NCBI GenBank assembly: GCA_035444405.1
Contig: DAOMOP010000058.1
Location: forward strand, 1 to 19,746
Reading direction: 5' to 3'
From: DAOMOP01 sp035444405
Lineage (GTDB): Bacteria > Pseudomonadota > Gammaproteobacteria > Burkholderiales > Rhodocyclaceae
DNA length: 19,746 nucleotides
Part shown: positions 14,051-19,746 of the stretch, in pieces
How positions within the stretch are numbered: the stretch's first letter is position 1
Layout of the letters: each line of letters opens with the position of its first letter
The notes under the pieces: model-generated
What the model saw: only the letters and a program-made list of their open reading frames with translations
What the model was told of the DNA's origin: nothing
The model's database searches: none
Position numbers and translations under genes: made by a program

Positions 14051-15997
14051 TCAGCTCGTCGACGCGATGTCGCGGTCGGCTTTCCGATCCGGAAACTCGA
14101 TCACTGGCCCGGTGGCGGCGTCGAGGCCGATGGCCCGCAGCATCGTGAGCTCGGCTTCGCGCGTCACCCCGGTGGCGATCACCGTGAGGCCGATGGCATG
14201 GGCGAGCACGCACAGTCCGCGAAGGAAGGACTGGTTGCCGATGTCGGTGTCGATTCCGCACACGATGGCCGCATCGACCTTGATGTAGTCGAGGCCGAGA
14301 TCGTGCAGGTCGCCGATGCGGCTGAACTGGCGTCCGACATGCTCGATGCCGAGCTTGCAGCCGAGCGGCTTGAGCGCGATGCACAGCGCGCGAAAGTCGG
14401 GCAGATGCCTGACGGCCCCGTACTCCGGGAATTCGACCCACAGCCGGCTGCATGCGTCGGGAGCGCCCTGCAGGGTCGCATGCAGCGTGGAGCGAAATCC
14501 CGTGTCGCTCAGCGCGTCGGCCGACACGTTTATGCCGACCGGCTGGTGCGTGCTGCGGATCCGCTCGACCGCGGCGTGCACCACTGCGGCATCGAGCCGC
14601 GGCAGCAGGCCGAGCCGGCTCGCGCGCGGCACGACCACGCCGGCCGAATGCCATACGCCGTCCAGACGCACGCGCATCGGCGCCTCGCAGTGCAGCAGCT
14701 CGCCGTGCGTCGTGACTACCGCGTAGCTCCCAAGGCGCACGCCATCGGCATCGAGGGCGCGCATCAAGGCGATGCGCCAGTCGCTGAGATCGGTATACGG
14801 CGGCGCTTCGCCGCGCGCCTCGTCGACGCGGATTGCATTCGCGCCGGACTGCTCGGCGGCGGCCAGTGCGCCGTCGATGCGGGCCAGTACGCTCGCGCGG
14901 TCTTCGCCGTGGCGATAGCTGCCGGCACCGATCGGATACTGCAGCACCACGCTGTCGCTGACCGCATCGACGACCTCGGCGAGCGAGCTCGAAAGCGCCG
15001 ATGCGATGTCCGGCGCATCGGTGGCTCCCGGCGCGAGCAGGGCGAAATCGCTCGCATTCAGACGCCCCGCCTCCCAGCGTGGTTCGGTCTCTGCGAGCAG
15101 CCGGACGCGCTCGGCGAGCAGGGTCAGCACATGGTCGGTCTCGTTGCGGCCGAGGGCGCGATTCAGTTCGGAAAGCTCGCCGATGCGCACGATCGCAAGT
15201 ATGCCGCAGTCGGGACCATCGCGCCGCGCGAGCGCCGCGTCGAGCGTGTTCAGGAACTGACTGCGATTGTAGAGCCCGGTCAGCGCGTCGTGCTGGGCCT
15301 GGCGGCGGAGCAGCTCGAGCCGGTGAGACTCGTCGCTGAGCATCGTGCGCACCCGCTCGGACAACGTGTTCATTGCGCGCACGACACTGCGAAACTCGAG
15401 CGTGCTCGGCTCTTCGGTGGTGATGAAGCGGCGGCCGCCGATTGCCTGCGCCTGCTCGACGACACGTCCCAGCGGCCGGGTGACGTGCTTGATCAGCAGG
15501 GTGCCGATGAAACCGGTCAGCACGGCTCCGGCCAGAAACCATGCCAGCAGCGCCAGCGTTGCGTTCCAGAGCGCCTCGTACGCGTAGCGCGAGTGGCTCT
15601 CGAGCGTGAGCGTTCCGAACTGCTGCCAGCCGTCCTGCACCTGCGCGACGCCGGCACGTGCCGAGATCGGCACGAGGCGGATGAACCAGTCGGGTGCTCC
15701 CGATTCGACGCCGGTGTAGCGGCGTTCGACGATCACGGTGCCGTCCGGGGACGTCAGCCGTATCAGCCGGTAATGGCCGGCGTCGAACTGCGCCGCAACC
15801 TGCAGCTCGACCATGACCGCATCCTTGGGCAGCTGCGACAGCGCCAGCGCCAGCGACGTCGCGTTGTCGACGTTTTTCACGTAGAGCTGCTGCTCGAGGT
15901 AGTGACGGGCCGACAGCGTACTGATGATCAGGCTGCCGCCGAAGGAGAGCACCGCGACGACGACGATGCCGAGCCACAATTGCTTGATCAGGGACAT
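14051..15997 (-). CDS. lapD: LapD: c-di-GMP receptor controlling LapG
   Basis: The product is 648 residues, the length I recall for Pseudomonas fluorescens LapD. It has TM1 (residues 6-28), a LapD_MoxY_N periplasmic domain (30-150, including WFIRLVPI and VQDGWQQFGTL), TM2 (about 152-172), HAMP, and GGDEF-like and EAL-like domains. Both are enzymatically degenerate. The GGDEF site reads NASDF. The EAL site keeps Glu (CEAPMR), Asn (INVSADAL) and Lys (YIKVD), but the catalytic Asp pair is replaced by Glu-His (IEHVGRQF) and the later Glu by Thr (IATGV). That fits a c-di-GMP sensor: when bound, its periplasmic domain sequesters LapG and preserves surface adhesin. ATG 15997 follows GGAGAGG by five bases. 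It lies 58 bp after lapG in the same direction. Confidence 0.93.
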   Translation of the reverse strand: MSLIKQLWLGIVVVAVLSFGGSLIISTLSARHYLEQQLYVKNVDNATSLALALSQLPKDAVMVELQVAAQFDAGHYRLIRLTSPDGTVIVERRYTGVESGAPDWFIRLVPISARAGVAQVQDGWQQFGTLTLESHSRYAYEALWNATLALLAWFLAGAVLTGFIGTLLIKHVTRPLGRVVEQAQAIGGRRFITTEEPSTLEFRSVVRAMNTLSERVRTMLSDESHRLELLRRQAQHDALTGLYNRSQFLNTLDAALARRDGPDCGILAIVRIGELSELNRALGRNETDHVLTLLAERVRLLAETEPRWEAGRLNASDFALLAPGATDAPDIASALSSSLAEVVDAVSDSVVLQYPIGAGSYRHGEDRASVLARIDGALAAAEQSGANAIRVDEARGEAPPYTDLSDWRIALMRALDADGVRLGSYAVVTTHGELLHCEAPMRVRLDGVWHSAGVVVPRASRLGLLPRLDAAVVHAAVERIRSTHQPVGINVSADALSDTGFRSTLHATLQGAPDACSRLWVEFPEYGAVRHLPDFRALCIALKPLGCKLGIEHVGRQFSRIGDLHDLGLDYIKVDAAIVCGIDTDIGNQSFLRGLCVLAHAIGLTVIATGVTREAELTMLRAIGLDAATGPVIEFPDRKADRDIASTS

Positions 15998-16055
15998 GAG
16001 GGCCTCTCCTCCGCGAAGGCGACCGAATCGATGACGAAGGGGTGGGCGCGCGCGC

Positions 16056-16790
16056 TCATGTGAGCCCCTGTTCGCGCATGCGTTGGAGAACGTCGCGCCA
16101 GCGCGACAGCCGCGCGGTCGGGTCGGCACTCGATGCACTCGCGCCGCCGACCCACAGGCCTTCGCTGTTGAAGCTGAACACCGGCACCAGATCCGGCCGG
16201 CGGGCGGCCGGGTGGATGTCCGCGACGAGGTTGTCGAGAATCATCGGCTCGGCGGTCGGTTCCGGATAGTAGCCGAGGACCATGTGCGCCTGGCTGATGC
16301 CCGAATCGGCACGGCCGATCTGCGCCCTTACGTAGATCAGGCGCAGCCGCTCGTTCGGCATGCCGGCAAGCTGCAGCGTCATGTACTTGGCGATCGTGAA
16401 GTCCTCGCAGTCGCCGGCGCCCCGGCCCATCGTTTCGAGCGGTGTCGCCCAGTGGTCTGCTTCGTTCCATATGTCGATGTCGCTTTCGAAGCGGATGCGC
16501 CGATTGAAAAAAGTGTTGACGCGGGTCAGCTGCTCGAAGGCCTCGAGCTCCGCAAGCTCTTCGAGCAATTGCCGCCACGCGGCGACCAGAGTCTGTGCCT
16601 GAACGCCGTAGCGTTCGGCCGCAAGCCGCTGCATGCGGTCCAGCCCGGGTGTCGCATGTGCCGAGGGAACGCCGCCCGCGAGCGGACCGACGAGCACCGA
16701 CGCCGCCAGCGCGAGCAGCAGTCGCCTGCGCCGCGGGCGCGCGAGGCAGGCCGCGGCCGGGCACGGCGCAGTGATCGGGCTAGCCGACAT
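16056..16790 (-). CDS. lapG: LapG: periplasmic calcium-dependent cysteine protease
   Basis: The 244-residue protein belongs to the DUF920/peptidase C93 family. A signal peptide with an arginine-rich n-region covers residues 1-46 (cleavage after SAHA). The transglutaminase-like catalytic triad is visible as C128 in RGAGDCEDFTIAKY, H169 in QAHMVLGY and D186 in MILDNL. D127 and E129 flank the cysteine and correspond to the calcium-binding residues of P. fluorescens LapG. The enzyme cuts LapA-type adhesins after the retention module; its expected substrate, with a PAAG site, is encoded at 8768-11392. It is controlled by LapD, encoded 58 bp downstream, so lapG-lapD form an operon as in pseudomonads. 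No strong Shine-Dalgarno is seen before 16790, so a start further in (still with the hydrophobic signal core) is possible. Confidence 0.93.
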   Translation of the reverse strand: MSASPITAPCPAAACLARPRRRRLLLALAASVLVGPLAGGVPSAHATPGLDRMQRLAAERYGVQAQTLVAAWRQLLEELAELEAFEQLTRVNTFFNRRIRFESDIDIWNEADHWATPLETMGRGAGDCEDFTIAKYMTLQLAGMPNERLRLIYVRAQIGRADSGISQAHMVLGYYPEPTAEPMILDNLVADIHPAARRPDLVPVFSFNSEGLWVGGASASSADPTARLSRWRDVLQRMREQGLT

Positions 16791-16928
16791 CCGCTGTCTC
16801 TGGCGACGTCATCCGCGCATTATGTCGCATCGGTGGATGCGCCGACGGTGCGCCGCCGCCGGGCTGACAACTAATTCACGCGGGCCGGCCATTCGCGGCC
16901 GTGAACCCCGCCGCCGTCATATAACATT

Positions 16929-16944
16929 GCCCGCGTGGGCGGGC
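16929..16944. other. Perfect hairpin in the lapG-lapE intergenic region
   Basis: GCCCGC (16929-16934) and GCGGGC (16939-16944) form a 6-bp inverted repeat around GTGG. It lies in the 221-bp gap between the divergent lapG and lapE genes, next to an AT-rich patch (CATATAACAT, 16918-16927) that could serve as a -10 element in either direction. It may be a regulator site or a leader hairpin of the lapE mRNA. I see no other coding or RNA signal in this gap. Confidence 0.3.
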
Positions 16945-17011
16945 TTGCGCCCGAATGGATGGTCGCCGGATCGGCCGAACAACAACAATGCAGCAGCCTT
17001 TCGGAGCTTTC

Positions 17012-18451
17012 ATGAGGATTTTTTGTACGCTGATATCGATGGCGGTGCTGGCCACCGCAGCGCCGCTTGCCGCAGCGCAGGTGCCGGACGCATTGCGCAC
17101 GGCGGTGCAGCACGCGGTCGACGCCAATCCCGAGGTGCAGACGCGCTGGTTCGCGTTTCGCGCGGCGGGCGCAGAACAGGATTCCCTGCGCGCCGGCTTC
17201 CGGCCGAGCGTCGACCTCGCCGTCGGCGCCGGTCGCGCCGTGCAAAAGCTGCCGGGACAGTCGTCGCGGTCGTTCAACCGCTACGGCGCCTCGCTCACGC
17301 TGAGCCAGATGCTGTACGACGGCTTCTTCACGCGCAACCAGGTGTCGCGTTTCGGGCATGTGCACATGCTGCGCTATTTCGAGCTCGTCGGTGATGCCGA
17401 GCGGGTTGCCCTGGAGACCTTCGGCGCCTATGTCGATGTGCTTCGCTACCGCGATCTCGTGCAGTTCGCGAAGGAGAACTACGTCGAGCACAAGGTCGTC
17501 TACGACCAAATCGTCGAGCGCACGCGCTCGGGCATCGGCCGTGGCGTGGATCTCGAGCTGGCGACCGGGCGCCTGGCACTCGCCGAGTCGAACCTGCTGA
17601 CCGAGGTGGCGAATCTCCACGACGTGAGCGCACGCTACGTCCGCATCGTCGGCGAGCAGCCGGCCGAGACGCTTGCGGCGATGGACGTCGGCATGCTCGA
17701 TGCCGAGCTGCCGGCGAGCGTCGCGCAAGCGCTCGAGAGCGCCTACGTCTCGAACCCGTCGCTGCGCGCCGCCGTCGCCAACATCCGCGCCGGACAGGAC
17801 CTGATCGACACGCGACGCGCGGCCTTTCATCCGCGTGTCGACCTGCGCGTGCGTCAGGAGCTCGATCGCAACCTCGAGCGTCTCAGCGGCGATTCGCGCG
17901 AAGGGGCGATCGAGCTGATCCTCAACTACAACCTGTACCGTGGCGGCGGCGACCAGGCGCGCCTGCGCCAGGCCGGCGAGGAGCTGAACGCGGCCCGCGA
18001 CACGCGCGAGAAGGTCTGCCGCGACGTGCGCCAGACCATCTCGATCGCGTACAACCAGGTGCATACCGCAAGAGAGCAGTTGCGCTACCTCGACCAGCAT
18101 CAGCTGTCGATGGCCAAGGCACGCGAGGCCTACCGGCAACAGTTCGAAATCGGGCAGCGTACGCTGCTCGATCTGCTCGACGGCGAGAACGAGTACTTCG
18201 ACGCGCGGCGTGCGTACGCCAACGCCACCTACGACCAGATTCTCGCGCAGGCGCGCAGCCTGGCGGGGATGGGGCAGCTGATGCAGGCGCTGGGTGTCGC
18301 GCGTGGCGACCTGGCCGACGAGCGCGATCTGCCGCAGGACGGCGCCTACCTCGATCCCGATTCGATCTGCCCGCCCCACGCGCCGCAGATGCTGCGGATC
18401 GACAAGGAGGCGCTGCTCGACGAGACGCTGCGGGCGATCGGGCGGCGCTAG
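17012..18451 (+). CDS. lapE: LapE-type TolC-family outer membrane channel
   Basis: The 479-residue outer membrane efflux protein forms the outer channel of the LapBCE secretion system. The start at ATG 17012 is supported by GGAG five bases upstream and by the signal peptide that follows at once (residues 1-22, cleavage near AAA/QVP); an in-frame ATG at 16955 would add 19 unlikely residues. Two outer-membrane-efflux repeats are visible. The first includes ASLTLSQMLYDGFFTRNQV and the second includes ELILNYNLYRGGGDQARLRQAGEELNAARDTREK, both with the YDGF/YRGG motif of TolC proteins. The segment QQFEIGQRTLLDLLDGENEYFDARR is also typical. A proline-rich 40-residue C-terminal tail follows. Divergent orientation from lapG allows joint control. 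Confidence 0.92.
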   Translation: MRIFCTLISMAVLATAAPLAAAQVPDALRTAVQHAVDANPEVQTRWFAFRAAGAEQDSLRAGFRPSVDLAVGAGRAVQKLPGQSSRSFNRYGASLTLSQMLYDGFFTRNQVSRFGHVHMLRYFELVGDAERVALETFGAYVDVLRYRDLVQFAKENYVEHKVVYDQIVERTRSGIGRGVDLELATGRLALAESNLLTEVANLHDVSARYVRIVGEQPAETLAAMDVGMLDAELPASVAQALESAYVSNPSLRAAVANIRAGQDLIDTRRAAFHPRVDLRVRQELDRNLERLSGDSREGAIELILNYNLYRGGGDQARLRQAGEELNAARDTREKVCRDVRQTISIAYNQVHTAREQLRYLDQHQLSMAKAREAYRQQFEIGQRTLLDLLDGENEYFDARRAYANATYDQILAQARSLAGMGQLMQALGVARGDLADERDLPQDGAYLDPDSICPPHAPQMLRIDKEALLDETLRAIGRR

Positions 18452-18459
18452 CCGCTCGC

Positions 18460-18504
18460 GCCGCTCCGGATCGCGCGCCGCGTTGCCACGCGATCCGGAG
18501 TGGC
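18460..18504 (+). terminator. Very stable hairpin after lapE
   Basis: CTCCGGATCGCG (18464-18475) and CGCGATCCGGAG (18489-18500) are perfect inverted repeats. The stem extends to 16 pairs (18460-18475 with 18489-18504) with one G-U pair around a 13-base loop. It begins 8 bases after the lapE stop, so it probably ends or stabilises the lapE transcript. There is no T tract, so termination without a U-run or 3'-end protection are both possible. Confidence 0.6.
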
Positions 18505-18535
18505 CGCATGCTGCGGCGCGATGCTGCCGGTGCGC

Positions 18536-18541
18536 TACAAT
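18536..18541 (+). promoter_or_regulatory. Putative -10 element of queF
   Basis: TACAAT (5 of 6 matches to TATAAT) ends 7 bases before the queF ATG. A transcript from it would start at or within a base or two of the start codon. No recognisable -35 lies at 16-18 bases upstream, and no Shine-Dalgarno is present before the ATG. Confidence 0.4.
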
Positions 18542-18548
18542 CGCGGCG

Positions 18549-19412
18549 ATGAACACGCTCGACAGCAGCACCGCTTCCGGCATCGACGCTTCGCCGCTCG
18601 GCAAGGCGGTCGCCTATCGCGATACCTACGCTCCCGAACTCCTCTTTCCGATCGCCCGCCAGGCCAAGCGCGACGAGCTCGGCGTGCGCGCCGACACGCT
18701 GCCTTTCGTNNNNNNNNNNGGCGAGGATCTGTGGAACGCCTACGAGCTGTCGTGGCTCGCGCCGCGCGGCAAGCCGGTCGTCGCGATCGGCACTTTCCGC
18801 GTGCCGGCCGATTCGCCGCGACTGATCGAATCCAAGTCGCTCAAGCTCTACCTGAACTCGTTCAACCAGAGCCGCTTTGCCGAGGTCGGCGCCGTGCGCG
18901 AATGCATTGCGCACGATTTGTCGACGGCCAGCGGTGCGACAGTCGCGGTCGACATCCGCCCGCTGTCGGAGCGCCCGTCACGGTGCATCGCGTACCCGCA
19001 AGGCGAGCTGCTCGACGAGCTCGACATCGAGGTCGACCGCTATCTGCCCGCCCCCGAGCTGCTCGCGGCGGACATGTCCGGGACAGTCGTCAGCGAGACG
19101 CTTTATTCGCATCTGCTCAAGTCGAACTGTCTGGTCACCGGGCAGCCGGACTGGGGCACGCTGATCGTGCGCTACACCGGGCCCGCCATCGACCGTGAGG
19201 CCTTGCTGCGCTACGTGGTGTCGTTCCGCCAGCACAACGAGTTCCACGAACAATGTGTCGAGCGCGTCTTCTGCGACATCCTGCGCGTGTGTCGCCCGCA
19301 GGCGCTGGCGGTGTGGGCACGCTACAGCCGGCGCGGCGGGCTCGACATCAATCCGTTCCGTTCGACCGGGCATTTCCCCGCTCCGCCCAACGAGTTCGAG
19401 ATTCGTCAGTAG
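18549..19412 (+). CDS. queF: NADPH-dependent 7-cyano-7-deazaguanine (preQ0) reductase
   Basis: QueF reduces the nitrile of preQ0 to the amine preQ1 with two NADPH in the cytoplasm, in the queuosine tRNA-modification pathway. This is the long, two-domain proteobacterial form (about 287 codons as given). Visible marks are LGKAVAYRDTYAPELL near the N-terminus, the QueF motif ESKSLKLYLNSFNQSRF for NADPH binding, the catalytic cysteine in LLKSNCLVTGQPDWG with the partner Asp seven residues later, and HNEFHEQCVERVF plus RRGGLDINPFRS at the end. The start at 18549 gives an N-terminus aligned with E. coli QueF. The gene contains a 10-N gap at 18710-18719 with the frame kept across it. Comparison with E. 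coli (LPFHGTDIW against LPFV-gap-GEDLW) suggests that the gap is too long. It is probably intact in the organism. Confidence 0.95.
   Translation: MNTLDSSTASGIDASPLGKAVAYRDTYAPELLFPIARQAKRDELGVRADTLPFXXXXGEDLWNAYELSWLAPRGKPVVAIGTFRVPADSPRLIESKSLKLYLNSFNQSRFAEVGAVRECIAHDLSTASGATVAVDIRPLSERPSRCIAYPQGELLDELDIEVDRYLPAPELLAADMSGTVVSETLYSHLLKSNCLVTGQPDWGTLIVRYTGPAIDREALLRYVVSFRQHNEFHEQCVERVFCDILRVCRPQALAVWARYSRRGGLDINPFRSTGHFPAPPNEFEIRQ
18710..18719. other. Assembly gap (10 N) inside queF
   Basis: Ten unknown bases interrupt codons 54-57 of queF. The number ten looks like a scaffolder placeholder and not a measured length. The surrounding protein needs only one residue between LPF and GED, so the true missing sequence may be a single base. 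Confidence 0.95.
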
Positions 19413-19589
19413 CCGCGCCGAGCGGCGCGTGGGCGGCGAGCCGGTCGGGGCTTGCCGTCGGGACGACCGTCGGGTGCGCCGGACGGAGCCGGGTTGTCGG
19501 CAATGACCGACGACGCCGGTCGACTATTCGGACGTGAATCGGCTAGACTCGGAAAGCCGACCCTCGTCGAAAAGCCTTGCGGAGCCATC

Positions 19590-19746
19590 ATGCCCAACCG
19601 CCTTGCTTCGGAGACATCGCCCTATCTGCTGCAGCATGCGGACAACCCGGTCGACTGGTGGCCGTGGTGCGAGCAGGCGCTCGCGCTCGCGCGCCGTCTC
19701 GATCGGCCGATCCTGCTGTCGATCGGCTATTCCGCCTGCCACTGGT
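19590..19746 (+). CDS. DUF255 thioredoxin-like protein (YyaL/SSP411 type), N-terminal part
   Basis: The first 52 codons are present and the gene runs off the right edge. The N-terminus (MPNRLASETSPYLLQHADNPVDWWPW) is the hallmark of the DUF255/Thioredox_DsbH family, whose members carry a thioredoxin-like domain followed by an (alpha/alpha)6-barrel resembling sugar epimerases. The segment RPILLSIGYSACHW ends in the family's conserved CHW; the second half of the motif lies beyond the window. GGAG at 19581-19584 is five bases before the ATG. The function of this family in bacteria is not established. It is separated from queF by 177 bp that contain only short GC-rich hairpins (for example 19414-19429) and no clear gene. 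Confidence 0.92.
   Translation, partial: MPNRLASETSPYLLQHADNPVDWWPWCEQALALARRLDRPILLSIGYSACHW

Noticed and set aside
13950..15977. Upstream extension of the NTase-kinase frame into the lapD region
   Set aside because: The frame stays open by GC bias, but the extension lies inside lapD in another frame. A GTG with a good GGAG at the right distance marks the start at 13949.
12585..16063. Long plus-strand frames opposite the fusion gene and lapD
   Set aside because: They are mirror frames of strongly supported minus-strand genes with no domain or start signals.

Overview
The window is GC-rich (by eye well above 60%), densely coded bacterial DNA with a 10-N scaffold gap, so it comes from a draft assembly or a metagenome bin. 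Gene content (a Lap-type adhesin secretion and release system, a long proteobacterial-type QueF, a ZrgA-like zinc operon, a small 'tryptophan synthase beta-like' protein) points to a proteobacterium. My best guess is a betaproteobacterium near Rhodocyclales/Zoogloeaceae, but this rests on family recall and not on a search.

Region 1 (1-3890) is zinc handling. A partial ABC ATPase of the ZnuC type and a small upstream membrane protein run leftward. A ZrgA-like His-rich periplasmic protein, a MacB/LolD-type ATPase, an FtsX-type permease and a DUF3299 periplasmic protein run rightward with overlapping or almost touching ends. A near-perfect dyad at 426-448 between the divergent units looks like a Zur operator. 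A terminator-like hairpin at 3847-3890 closes the rightward operon.

Region 2 (3947-18504) is a complete Lap system. LapB (ABC exporter) and LapC (membrane fusion protein) overlap each other and a LuxR-type regulator with a degenerate receiver; a small conserved protein follows. Next comes an 874-residue LapA-like adhesin with an N-terminal retention module, a PAAG site for LapG, about 538 residues of Thr/Ser/Pro repeats instead of the usual RTX repeats, and an unrecognised C-terminal domain. On the opposite strand lie LapG (calcium-dependent cysteine protease), LapD (c-di-GMP receptor with degenerate GGDEF and EAL domains) and an 816-residue protein joining a duplicated N-terminal motif, a nucleotidyltransferase-like segment and an aminoglycoside/choline-kinase-like domain. 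LapE (TolC-type outer membrane channel) diverges from lapG and ends at a very stable hairpin. Expected working: LapBCE export the adhesin, the retention module keeps it in the LapE pore, LapG cuts at PAAG when c-di-GMP is low, and LapD bound to c-di-GMP sequesters LapG so that the cell stays attached.

Region 3 (18505-19746) holds queF, interrupted by the N gap, and the first 52 codons of a DUF255 thioredoxin-like protein.

The most novel items are the short non-RTX adhesin, with an exact 314-bp internal duplication at 459-bp spacing, and the NTase-kinase fusion encoded next to lapGD. No stretch longer than 300 bases lacks a gene, and I saw no tRNA, rRNA, insertion sequence or CRISPR array.
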